From Pleurotus djamor (taxonomy: Eukaryota; Basidiomycota; Agaricomycetes; Agaricales; Pleurotaceae): 46,943 nt of DNA. Below, in pieces: positions 1 through 9,868 of this stretch. Position 1 is the stretch's first letter, and each line of letters starts with the position of its first letter. The stretch is taken from positions 1 to 46,943 of the forward strand of contig JAPEVF010000346.1 in assembly GCA_029747585.1 (NCBI GenBank). The letters run 5' to 3'. The notes beneath the pieces were generated by a model. The model did no database searches. It had not been told where the DNA came from and saw only the letters and a list, made by a program, of their open reading frames with translations. Made by a program: the position numbers and the translations under genes.

Positions 1-26
1 TCCTACAACGCGTAAACCTCATCCAG

Positions 27-341
27 TCGAACGCACAGATCGAGCCGATATACTCCATCCCATCCAAGGCTCTCAAATACATTTGCATGGGATTATGTCC
101 CATCAATCATTCTGACAGTGCGACTATCTTCGATCGCTTTCCGGCGTTGGTGATCGTGGATATTGGTATTGCCAAGTACAACTGCTCCAGAGTCTACCGA
201 ACACTTCGCGGAGGTAGTCTCTTGTCTGCGCTGGAAGATAGGAACGAAGTAGACGGGCCTCATGCCCATGAGGATGGGTTTCAGGTATGGCACGAGAAGG
301 TAGAAGAGGACGTACACGGGACTCAAAGAACTGTCAGATGA
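27..341 (+). CDS. F-box-like/LRR family protein A, C-terminal exon only (partial, runs off left edge)
   Basis: This is the last exon of a paralogue whose main exon lies left of the window. A CTAAAC-like branch sequence and a CAG acceptor precede a phase-0 exon. It contains SKALKYI, then FDRFPALVIVDIG, then an R-T-L-R-G-G stretch and an F-Q-V-W-H-E motif. This matches the C-terminal exons of B, C, G, H, K and L (S-R-x-L-K-Y-L ... F-P-x-L-x-x-I-D-I ... W-H-E). The reading frame is open to a TGA. It is on the same strand as B and C, so A-B-C form a head-to-tail tandem array. The molecular function is unknown; members with an intact start have an F-box-like motif, which would suggest a ubiquitin-ligase adaptor role, but that part is not visible here. 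Confidence 0.75.
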   Translation, partial: SNAQIEPIYSIPSKALKYICMGLCPINHSDSATIFDRFPALVIVDIGIAKYNCSRVYRTLRGGSLLSALEDRNEVDGPHAHEDGFQVWHEKVEEDVHGTQRTVR

Positions 342-584
342 TCTGGCCGGTGACCATGGTCTCTGTCCGACGTCCGTTCTGTTGGGGAGCGTCATTTATG
401 GTTTTTCGGGGGAATGTAGAATTTCAGGCGTTTTCGTCATTGGCTACGTCAAACGTTCATCATGAAACAGGCTGGCTCCCTGGCGCATGGCTTCAAAATG
501 AGACTTGATGACGAAGCGCGAAACTCCTCTAGCTCCCCAACATGAACCCCGTCTTGGTGGAGGGCAAGACATGTTTAAATTTAG

Positions 585-614
585 TGACCGTGAGAAATCG
601 GACTCTCACGGTCA
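585..614. promoter_or_regulatory. 30-bp interrupted palindrome, copy 1 (upstream of gene B)
   Basis: Left arm TGACCGTGAGA (585-595), 8-bp centre, right arm TCTCACGGTCA (604-614); the arms are perfect 11-bp reverse complements. It ends 71 bp before the first base of the gene B start codon. The same layout (11+8+11) recurs at 2086-2115 and 44061-44090. It probably binds a dimeric transcription factor; this is inferred from position and symmetry only. Confidence 0.6.
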
Positions 615-684
615 GTTGTGGATCCGCTCGGACTTCTCGCTGTCCCTCTTTTTATCATCCCCGTAGAGAGCCTGCGAAGGACCC

Positions 685-1945
685 AGTAAGTTCTCCCAGA
701 TCTGGGCTCGTCGATATTAGACTTCTCTGACTTCATGGCCTTCTGCATCATGTAGTGCCTCCCATTTTCCCGCCGGAAATCTTTCGAATAATCATCACTG
801 ATCTCAGCAACCACCCACCAAATCGCAACGTACTTTTACCTCTGCTCCTTGTATCTAGGGACTTCTTCGAGATCGGCATTTCTCTCCTCTATGAATCTAT
901 CTGCGCTGTCAAATCTCCATACCGGGCGCCGCCTTCCCCGCCGTCAACACAAATCCTTCCCAGCAATCTCTCGCCACTCCACCGATCGCCTATCTATAAT
1001 CCCAGATTGTCGGAGTACACCGAAACTCTGATACTATGCATGGGATATTACTACGACGATGACGAGTGGAGGGTCATAAAAGAACTTATCTGTTCTTTAC
1101 CCCGTTTGCGCCGTTTATCCGTACCCCATCAACCTCCCCCGATACCCCAGACCATCTGTCTAACGCATCTCGTCATCCGAAGCGACTGTACCGTCGAAAC
1201 GTACAAGTTAATTTCGCTTCAACCAAATCTGCGATACCTTAGGCTCGGGCGCATTTCGTCCGACACTGTGCTTGAGCACCTTCCCAAGGTTCACATTCCT
1301 CAACTCAATGTCCTTGACTGCAGCGTCCACTTTCTCAACAAACTGGACGGATCACCTCCAATAGAGGATCTTACGCTGAGCATTACTCCAAACGACAGAC
1401 GTGGAAACGTACAAATCATCCCGATCCATATCATTCGGCGCATCCGTTCCCTCAAGTGCTCGTTGCATGTGCTGGAGAAGCTCGTTAGCTACTGCGACGG
1501 CCTAGAGTACTTATGGACCATAAGGGTGCGTATACTGATCTAATTTCTCATCCTCAACAACCGGGCTGAGAAGTACACATTATCGCCGTAGACCCACACC
1601 TTTAAACCAATCCTTTCCATTTCGTCATCAGCCCTAAGGTACATCTGTCTGGAATACAGACACCTCAATTTCTCGTATGACCCATCTATCTTTGATCGCT
1701 TCCCAGCGTTGGCGATAATTGATTTTGGCGGTGCCATGTCAGATTATCCCAGAGTTCGCCGACTGATTCGCGGTGCCCCTGTGATATCATGGATGACGGA
1801 GGGCGAGGTTAACGGTCCTCCCTTCCATCAGGACGGGTTCCCGGTATGGAGAGGACTGGCTGAAGGAGGAGTCAAAATTGACGATCAGCGAAATGTAGAC
1901 TCGGGGTTGCCTGCCGGTCAGGACAGGACTTTCGGTGTTCGTTGA
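685..1945 (+). CDS. F-box-like/LRR family protein B
   Basis: Predicted exons are 685 (single coding base), 756-1525 and 1592-1945, about 374 aa. The main exon opens with PPIFPPEIFRIIITDLS and then LLPLLLVSRDFFEIGISLLYESI, the F-box-like start of this family, followed by irregular leucine-rich repeats and LEYLWTI. A phase-0 intron (GTGCGT ... CGTAG, 66 nt) leads to the C-terminal exon with SSALRYI, FDRFPALAIIDFG and FPVWRG; the usual W-H-E is degenerate. No in-frame ATG exists between the upstream stop (728) and the main exon. A phase-1 intron (donor GTAAGT at 686, CTGAC branch site, acceptor TAG at 753-755) would join A to TG and create ATG across the junction. C and F have a phase-1 intron at the same place. 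The two downstream exons are clear; the exact 5' end is inferred. Confidence 0.7.
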
Positions 1946-2085
1946 AAGACTGTGACGTATACGAGTGCGACGATGTATCCTAGAAGTCCGGGGAAGAAGG
2001 GAGATTCTCTCAACTCGGATATTCTGACATGTTTAGCAAAGCTTCGTATAACGGCCGCGGGTAGAGTGTTTAGAACTGTCCTTAC

Positions 2086-2115
2086 TGACTGTGGGAAGAA
2101 CCTCTCTCACACTCA
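2086..2115. promoter_or_regulatory. 30-bp interrupted palindrome, copy 2 (upstream of gene C)
   Basis: Left arm TGACTGTGGGA (2086-2096), 8-bp centre, right arm TCTCACACTCA (2105-2115). The right arm differs at one base from the TCYCACRGTCA consensus of the other two copies. It ends 74 bp before the gene C start codon, close to the 70-bp gap at gene B. Confidence 0.55.
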
Positions 2116-2189
2116 GATTGAGAAAATGGATATTGATTCCGAATCGCCGCCACGTGTTGTTTTTGCCTTTCTTTTTCCCCGTTGGCGCA

Positions 2190-3449
2190 ATGGTCCCTCA
2201 GATGTGTAAGTCCCACTATTACCGTATACTCCCTGACTAAACACAAGATTCACGCGCCGTCACAGTGAGAAAGTCCCACCACATCCCGCCGGAAATCGTA
2301 CGGCTCATTGTCGATGAGGTTGGGACCGACACGCCATACCGCAACTCTCTTCTCCCAATCCTCCGTGTTTCTCGGTCCTTCTACAACAGTGCAATACCGC
2401 TGCTTTATGAGTCCATCTCCACCATGGCCGTCACCAAGTTCTCGTTCCCGACCTCGCACGCTCACCCCAGAACATATATTTTCCCCCAACACGGCAGCTT
2501 CATGCGACTGCATGAGGCCCTCACTCTTAAACCCAGACTAGCGACATATATCAAGACTTTCATTTCGCATGGAAAAGAGTACTCTACCGCGCACGAATGG
2601 GACTCAATACAGAAGATTCTTCCTTTATTATCGTGTCTGCTGCGACTCTACTTGATCCCGCCCGCCATCCTTGTCCCCACCGTCCAGAACGTTCATAAGT
2701 CCATCCAGCTGACTCATTTCACCTTTCTCGCCGGATGGAACGAAACCGTATACAACTTTATCCGTTCGCAGCCCTCCTTAGAGTACTTGGCTATTGCGGG
2801 CGTTTCCCCAGAAACTAAACTCCTGGCGTATGGATTTCCTGCCATCAGCCTTCCGAAACTGAAGATTCTTGATTGTCGTCTCTGTTTCTTCAGCAAACTC
2901 GACACCTTGGCTCCCCTTGAGCACCTTTCCATTGCACCGGCCCGGGGTGTCCATCTCTATAACAGTAGCAACACGCCTCTCGAGCTTCTTCGTACGGTGA
3001 AAAGCTTGCTGTGCCCTTTACCCATGCTTACTGCATTCAGTCCTTTCTGCGATGCCGTGGAATTTCTCTGGATTACGGTACGTGTATTCATGTATCAGCG
3101 CCGCTTGGTTGCCCGGACCTATGGTTTAGTTTCTGACGATCAATTTCAACGTTTCTAGGATCCTATCAGCACCGATAAAATTCTTGAGTTGTCCCCGAAG
3201 ACGGTTCAATATCTCCGCTTCCCTGACCACAACATCTCGTCTTCGGGCCGTCAGAAATTATTCGGTGGCATACCGGCTCTCCTCATGATTGACATTCTCA
3301 GCATTGAAGGAACCATTCGCTACATGCGCGGATCCAACCAGCCGACCAGTGGGGTTGGGCGTATCGGGGGAGATATTTTCAGCAATTGGCATGAGTCGCT
3401 ACTCGATGGTATCGAAAAGGCAAGGGGGGGCACCGAAGACTCAGTGTAG
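2190..3449 (+). CDS. F-box-like/LRR family protein C
   Basis: There are three exons: 2190-2205 (ATG plus 13 nt), 2266-3077 and 3159-3449, about 372 aa. Intron 1 is phase 1 (GTAAGT ... CTGACTAA ... CACAG, 60 nt) and gives an N-terminus MVPQMLRKSHHIPPEIVRL. The main exon has LLPILRVSRSFYNSAIPLLYESIS, leucine-rich segments and VEFLWIT. Intron 2 is phase 0 (GTACGT ... TTCTAG, 81 nt). The last exon has PKTVQYLRF, GIPALLMIDIL and FSNWHESLLDGIE. All family landmarks are intact, so this is the best-supported full-length member of the left array. F-box proteins normally recruit substrates to SCF ubiquitin ligases; whether this divergent family does so is unproven. The 30-bp palindromic element lies just upstream. 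Confidence 0.85.
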
Positions 3450-4472
3450 TGTGTGTCTTGATGCCCTTCGATGGATCGACCCTGCTCATGGAGATTTTTC
3501 GTTCCAGGTTTCAACCCGTTCATCGCTCTTGGAAACTCGATAGATATGTACCTTACCTATCGAATCATGGTCTGTTTTGCCTCTTCGATCTTATGCCTCA
3601 TGCAACATCCGTAATTGTCTATCTTTCGCCCTCGTCCGTCCCGGCCAGGATGAGGTGAGCTTCCCTGGAACGCGGAACACCCCTTCGAGCCGCTGGTTAC
3701 TCCTTTCTCTCTCCCCTCGTTTCACTTTCTTCCACGTTTTCATCTGACCTCTCCAGCTGACCTGCTATTCGCGCCGGTGTGTCAAATGTCAAAAACATTC
3801 CTCCGTGGCGGTCTCCCTACAATGATCGCCGCTCAACCCCGTTTCTTCTTTTAGGTTGTAAGGGGAGCAGGATGGACGANGGGGGGAACTGTCTAACAGT
3901 TGAGTTTCTGACTCTGCGCAAGTGACGATCCGGAGAAACTGCTTCTCATTCTGCTCACCTATGCTTTATAGAAGCCTTGGGCTCACGAGGCTCGATATAT
4001 CAGCGTTGGCTGCGACTTTAAGGCCACGCAATCCAGTGTGTAAATACGTGATGTACTCAGGCCTCATGTAAAGAAAGCAAGTTTCGCGGTACGGTTCGTT
4101 TTGAGATATTCAAGTGTCTGTGAGATAAATTTGAGAGGTCGACACTCAATGGGCCCTTAAATACAGGTAACCTCGCGCACAGTCGCGTCACCACGGACTT
4201 GCTCATACCAAAATTTGTACATACTTCTCTTGAAATTCGACTGCCCAGATATTTCATCTTATGATGGTACCATTCTCATGTGTTCGACCATAAACCAGGC
4301 CCGTTTGCTGCGTTTGCTCCGCCCACAGAGTCTACAACACGGTGGGGCACCCACTTCCAATCTATGAAATGAGTACTAGTAAGACGTGAGTTTTCTCTCA
4401 GAGTATGTACTGACCTGTCGGATCACCTTTCCTCTCAATTGGAACCTCATAACCATCCATGCAAACTTCAAA
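3450..4472. other. Intergenic region between convergent genes C and D
   Basis: I see no supported gene. There is one ambiguous base at 3880, next to a G run. The part from about 4340 to 4470 (just beyond the D stop) resembles the region downstream of gene G, including a shared G-T-G-x-G-C-A-C/C-C-C-A-C-T-T-C-C-A block, so it is family 3' sequence rather than unique DNA. Confidence 0.5.
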
Positions 4473-5591
4473 CTAGTGCTCGAACTCCTCCACCTGGGGA
4501 ATGCGGATTCTAAGTCCGTCTTCTTGATGAGAACCGCGGACGATCCGAGTGGTGTCTCCAAGGATATGGCGGTCGATGTCAATGACCGTGAGGTCAGGGA
4601 ACTCCTCCCAGGGTAGCTCGATGTCATTGATTTTCATCAAGGGCAGTTCAAAACGGAGGTACTTGAGGGTGCGAGAGGGCATTCTTGCGAGGAACCTATT
4701 GTCAATGTCGTCCTAAGTAGAATTCATGGGTTAGGACTCTCAAGCAAAATCCAGCGGCGGGCTACTTGGGGATCAACGCACACAGGGGATGATCCAGAGA
4801 AACTCAACCCGCTCACAGTTCCCTGCGAGATGTTCAAAGACATCGTTGGGAAGTGACAAGTAGCGAACATTGCGAAGAATTTCGAACACCGTGGGCCCGT
4901 GGAGAATATATCCCAGCGGGCATCGAAGGTAAAGGTCCTTGATAGGCGGCGATCCCTCGAGTTTGCTAAGGAAGCATCCGTCGCAGGTGAGAGACATCAA
5001 GTTGGGAAGCATGGCAGGAAGAAGTGTTGATAATGGGACTGTATACTTAACGTGTCCGATGTTGATGTATTCTAGACTTGGCTGAGCGCGAATAAGCTCG
5101 TAGACATCCTCTGTCCACAAGTAGGGGAACACAAGATGTGTCAATGATACTGAATGAAGAAGGATCTGGGCGGCATCAAAACCCTCGACAGGAGAAAGAG
5201 GGAGAACATGCAAGCGTTTGAGGCGGCTGAAACGAGCAAAAGCCTGTTTGATCAAGCTCCAATCAGCTATCGACAATTCTCCGTACTTCTAGTTGATGAA
5301 TGTGATGACATGCGATGCCAAGGTTTGATCTCGAGAAATGGTGGCAAGAAACTGGTCGAATTTGGATTGCGATGAGATCGTTGTTGTGGGGTTAAAGCGC
5401 TCCATATAGTGATTGTACACTGAAGGAACTGTTGGTAGGGTGATGGACTCATAGAGAAAGGGAATGACGAGCTGATGGAATTGGTGGGAGACGGCGAGCA
5501 ATGGGTAGAGAATTCTGCGATCGGCTGATCTACTGAGTTCAGTGACCACCATATGAAGTATTTCAGCGGGAAGGGTAGAGGGGAGAGCCAT
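4473..5591 (-). pseudogene. F-box-like/LRR family member D, two in-frame stop codons
   Basis: The main exon is 5591-4782 and the C-terminal exon 4712-4473. The sequence aligns colinearly with gene G: MALPSTLPAEILHMVV, LYPLLAVSHQFHQLVIPFLYESI, then SLTCDGCFLSKLEGSPPIKD and VEFLWII before a GTGCGT donor. An in-frame TAG (5291-5289) follows HVITFIN, where G has asparagine; the downstream frame is unchanged and continues with KYG. A second in-frame TAG (4475-4473) falls exactly at the conserved tryptophan of the F-E-H-W-Y-E motif, after which homology continues (FEVCMDG). No plausible intron removes either stop. It is convergent with C. D has probably lost function recently, since the rest of the frame is open. 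Confidence 0.8.
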
Positions 5592-5671
5592 GACCAGATA
5601 GATCCAGGCTCTCAGTTCCCTAAGATGGTGGTGCAAGAGAGTGTTGCCAGCTGCGGGTTGGTGACCCTATT

Positions 5672-5701
5672 CAGGAGCCTCCTGTGAGGAATCCCAGGAG
5701 G
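5672..5701 (-). promoter_or_regulatory. CAGGAG palindrome element upstream of D
   Basis: CAGGAGCCTCCTG (5672-5684, perfect palindrome around one C), a 10-bp spacer, then CAGGAGG (5695-5701). The nearest base is 81 bp upstream of the D ATG. Matching elements lie at the same relative place upstream of G and H. Confidence 0.55.
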
Positions 5702-8524
5702 TTGATGGAAGAATCGTCGCCAGGACGACGCTGCCCCCGACATCCCCTCAACCAGCTGCTACTAAACTGTGCATTAATCAGGAGACATATGGTGTAGTGA
5801 GGGTGCTTTACTCTATAGTGTCTGACAGTGCCCTCTACATAAAACAGAGACGCGTCGTAGGCAAGGCATGAAGAGGTACGAGGTGATGCGATGACAGTAC
5901 GTAGTGGGAGAATGGAAGCAGGATGTCCGTTGTCAAAGAAGGTCCCAAGGTACCGACAGGTTATGTGCGTACTCTAGTATTCAAGACGAAACTGCGAGCG
6001 ACGGCGCTGTCCATGAGACCACAGCTCCCGAATGTACACCTTGAGGCTGGACGTTAACACACCTCTAGCAAGGCTACACTCTTGATTCTCTTCTCATCTT
6101 CTCCACCAGGGCCCGTTCCACCTCGCCTACTCGATAGTCGAAGGCATTCCATAGATCAGCGAATGTGTCGTCCCTTGAGACATAGCTTCACTATTGTTCC
6201 ACGCCCGTCAGCAGCGGGTACGCCGAACGGGCCGGGAAACGCGCTAGCATCGTTCTCCCCAGCATTCGACCCGGCGAGTTGGAATCAAGTGACGCCAATT
6301 GAGCTACGATGGGTTTCATACCCGACGACGGACCGGAGAGAGCGAAACGATGGAGAGAGGAGCCATTGGTGATGGGGTCGGGGTCAAACCAAGTCCCAAC
6401 AAAGTTCCGAGGTAAGGCGGCAGTAACAGCTGGAGATGAGCAACGGCACACCCTTGTTAGCAGAGAGGAAGGGAGGTGCGTGGAGGGGTTGGAAAGGATG
6501 TGGTAGAGTAGATGACCCTCAATCTCCACTGACTTCACCTCCAGGTACCCGCCGTTTCTGATGTATGCATCCTCTTCCACCTGGCGCTGTCAGATACAGT
6601 ACCAAGGTGGCCTGTATGCATATAAGCGATGATGCATGATGACTTGAACGTTGGAGGCGGAGATGCGACACTCTCATGGACGTCGAAGGAGTAAGAAGAG
6701 GCTCCGAGAGCGACACCGATCGTGGCGAGAAAGGCGGAGAGGGTCGGAGGAATGAGAACGGATGGGATTGAGGAGAACAAAGATCGACTGCTTGGTGGTG
6801 AAGTTCTTCTTGAGAATGGGAAATATTGAAGGATCGAAACCCTTGCTTTGCTATCGTCCACATTCATCGTGACTGCAAGGGTCTAGCCAAGCCGACCAGA
6901 CGTAGGTTTCCTGCGCAACCAGGGGTGGCGTTGGCATACAGGGTACAGTAGCAGGGTCTGCTGAGAGGCTTGTAAAAGGACGTGCTTGAGGGGATGTGGG
7001 GACGATGGCGGGGATGAGATGATGAAGGCATCGATCCTCGAAGAGCATCCTTGGATAGGGAGGTCGTTGATGTGTACATCTCCAATTCTTCTTCGACACC
7101 ACCTCCACTCAGCCGATGAGGAGTAGCTAGCGGTAGAGGGGGCATCGGTGCCCAGGGAAACGCCGTGGGCGGTGATGCTGGCATCGACGAGGTCTCGTTA
7201 GACAAGTCAACACACGAAAATCCTAGGCTTGACCAAGAAGCGGGAACGAAGCACCGTCCGTGGCAGAAAGCGGATTGAAAAAGGCCATAGTGCAACTTCC
7301 AAGAGAGTGAGGTGAGGAAGAAGGGCAATGAAGGTAGAGCTACAAACGACATACTTGATACCCGAGCTTGCACCTCACCCATAAGTACTTCAGTGGCCAC
7401 CTTAGACCTGGAATTCGCCTCATCGCTATTGACCTGAATGTTCACGATGGGTACAGGTTTCTTCGCGCTAGAGTCGGATACGAGATCGATGAATTCGTGG
7501 GGTCGATTTTGGTGCGACAGTAACAGCTTTGCTGGCAGTACTCTAGTCGTGGTGGTGGCAGGAGCTCCGGCGACAGCCAACGGTGCGTATACAGAAGATG
7601 TACAACTGACAGGAGCCAAGGTCAAGTAGGATCAAGAAAAGGACAACGTAAAGACGCACCTTTTTCGCAGGGAGCATAAATGTGTAACGGGCACCTAGGT
7701 GTGGATGATGAGTTCAGCCCAGAGTTGCTTGTTCCCTCACCTGATCCTGACAGCACTATTGAAGCGCAAACGACTGGGTCTCTAAGCTATAGTTCGTGCG
7801 GGAGCAGAGTCACTCTACCGATGGTCGCGTCTGGAGGCGGGATGTTGACGGTGAGAGCGAACCAGCGCAATACCATCCTAGACTTCGGTAGACATTCTTC
7901 ATAGTCACAGAATAGAGGCAGGTTGATTTTGATCGTAATGCATTATAAGAGACCAAGAAAGAAAAGCTTGAGTTCTAACTTATAAGAGGGCGTCGTGGTC
8001 AACTTGCGNAAAAAAGCAAAGAAATGTGGCAGTGTCCTTGGCTTTGTACACTGATTGGTGTCCAAATACTGGGACGCTCTCTTCGCCTCCCTAAACGTCG
8101 CCGTCGTCATATAGCATCCACCTTGTTTGTGTAACCCGAAGCTCCCGCTTGTAGGCTAAGGCCACGAGTATCACTACGGACAGGCGTCTTAACGGCCAAC
8201 GGACTTGCTATGAAATACATAATACCGCCATATTGCCGCCATATCCCACATTGGGAAAAATGAAGACGTTCTTTTCGTGCCCTCCTTCCTCTTGATTTGG
8301 ACTCCTTCACCACAGTGCTGTGCTCTCGTCATCCTGATCGCTCTTCAAAAACTTGGACTTTTATCCTACTTCTCTGTGCTGGCTACTTGTGGTTGATATG
8401 AGCCGACATGTCTTCTCTCAAATACTCGCTTCAGCGTTTTACCCCACTTCCTGTTATGTATGACGGGGAAACCTTTGGACACCTCGATAAATGGAACACA
8501 GATTCATTGCAATCCATTCTTCAA
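5702..8524. other. Region without a recognised gene
   Basis: The first 60 bp are related to the upstream region of G (shared C-C-C-C-T-C-A-A-C-C-A-G-C-T). Beyond that I recognise no family. The longest open frame is on the minus strand at 7625-6864 (253 codons, Ser/Pro/Thr-rich, no domain). Overlapping minus-strand frames at 7108-6851 and 6867-6535 could be exon pieces, but I cannot connect them by convincing splice sites. One ambiguous base lies at 8009 in an A run. A decayed or lineage-specific gene is possible. Confidence 0.3.
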
Positions 8525-9180
8525 GCTAAGACTGTTGCGACAAGGGCTGGGAAGGATTTGATTTCGTCGTTGGTGTCCGGGTCTCTTACGACTGGATCCC
8601 AGTTCCCAGATCTGTGGTGCTCGACGAGGCTGCGGCGATGTTCTCGAATGAGAGGGCTACGGGGCTTGCCTCCTCGAACTCGTCGACAACTCGTGCAAGG
8701 CGGATAAGCTTATCAGTGATATTGACCATGGTCCATAAGATCAAGAGCGTCAGTAACCCGGATTTTGCGTGTCGAGCTGGTGAACGAAGATGCTAGGAAG
8801 AACCTCCTTAACTGCCCGCTCGCCATTGCGAAGGTGACGCCCTCGAGGAAGGATACTGTATGTCCGACTTGGTCACTATTGCAGGATTCAGTGCTAACAT
8901 CCTCTGTAGTTGATCGTTGATCCTCAATGTCGACGGTTCCATTGCTATTTGCTTCGTCGATCTTTTACGAGACAGTGGCGCGTTCACGCCCGAGGAGGCT
9001 GCTGAGTACATTAAGGTGAGCAGATAGATGCGAACTTGACGCTGACTTCTATCAACGCAGATCGGTACCCTCAACGGTCTCTTCGTCTTCGTACGTCGCA
9101 TCGGCTTTATTGGTCACCATTCTTGACCATAAATGCCTCCGCCCACCTTTGTACCGCCACCCTGACCACGATATCTTGAC
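8525..9180 (+). pseudogene. ATP-citrate lyase C-terminal fragment (pseudogene)
   Basis: Broken pieces match the C-terminal citrate-synthase-like part of ATP-citrate lyase, the cytosolic enzyme that makes acetyl-CoA from citrate. In order: RAGKDLISSLVSGSLT; LDEAAAMFSNERATGL; a piece equivalent to [30 protein letters not shown] and [12 protein letters not shown]; then IGTLNGLFV, GFIGHH and LYRHPDHDIL near the normal C-terminus. The pieces lie in different frames with stops. A small insertion follows the SLTTGSQF segment and a 7-bp tandem duplication (GTTGATC) precedes ILNVDG. Two introns are still recognisable: one of 52 nt starting GTATGT with a GCTAAC branch site, and one of 45 nt after EEAAEYIK. 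The copy therefore arose from genomic DNA, not from an mRNA. Confidence 0.85.
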
Positions 9181-9868
9181 CAGATTAGTCGACCTTGCTT
9201 TCAGCTTGCTCTTGTCGTAACAAAACAGTCTGCCAAGTCCTTTTGCACCGCCGCATTGTCTCTCTGCCGCGATTAAAATTTACCGAAAACTCAAGTCGTC
9301 CCACTAACTCCATCAACCCGGTGTCCATGCATGATGAGATAGAGTACATAGGGAAAAAGTTAGTGGCAGTACGCACCGTTTTCCATCTCGTAAACCTCAG
9401 ATGACATTCAACAGGTTCCGCGTCTTCCTAACCAATGACACGGACAACAAGTCCCATAAGATGCGAAGGGCACGGACATCACATAACGCGCCAATCCGGA
9501 CAAGTATACAGGAAGTGGACCAGTCACGTTGCGAGCAGGGGCGACTGTCTTGAAGCTTGCAGTGCGGAAATAGCTTGATGCGAATGTTCTACAAAATGAT
9601 GGCACAGCTATGTCCAACGAATNAAATACCCCGGTCTGTCATCGCTGTGCTGTCTACCCCCTGACAATGAAATCATTCAGGCATCGAGTATGCAATTCCC
9701 AGTTCGCTTCTGTATAAGCTACTGAATCTCCTCCTTGAAGTTCCGGCGACAGAATACTCCTTCCCCTCCTCCTCTTTCTGGAAGTCAGAATTTCTATATC
9801 AGAGTTTGTCGGTTTCCTTCAAGCTTACGTCCGAATATCAAGTCTCAGTGATCGCATCTCCCTTTTAG
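9181..9868. other. Region upstream of HET gene 1, no recognised gene
   Basis: I see no supported gene. It should contain the promoter and a first exon of the HET gene starting at about 9869, but I could not choose an ATG exon. One ambiguous base lies at 9623. Confidence 0.3.

Noticed and set aside
585..614. Palindrome as a transcription terminator hairpin
   Set aside because: The genome is eukaryotic and the element sits upstream of starts, not at gene ends.
542..730. ATG-initiated frame upstream of B as its first exon
   Set aside because: It reaches the donor at 686 in phase 0, whereas the B main exon needs a phase-1 donor; it also contains the palindromic element.
4584..4594. TGACCGTGAGG inside D as another element half-site
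   Set aside because: It lies within the conserved V-I-D-I-D coding segment and lacks the partner arm.
6864..7625. 253-codon minus-strand frame as a confident gene
   Set aside because: No domain, no homologue recognised, no convincing splice sites; composition is plain Ser/Pro/Thr-rich.
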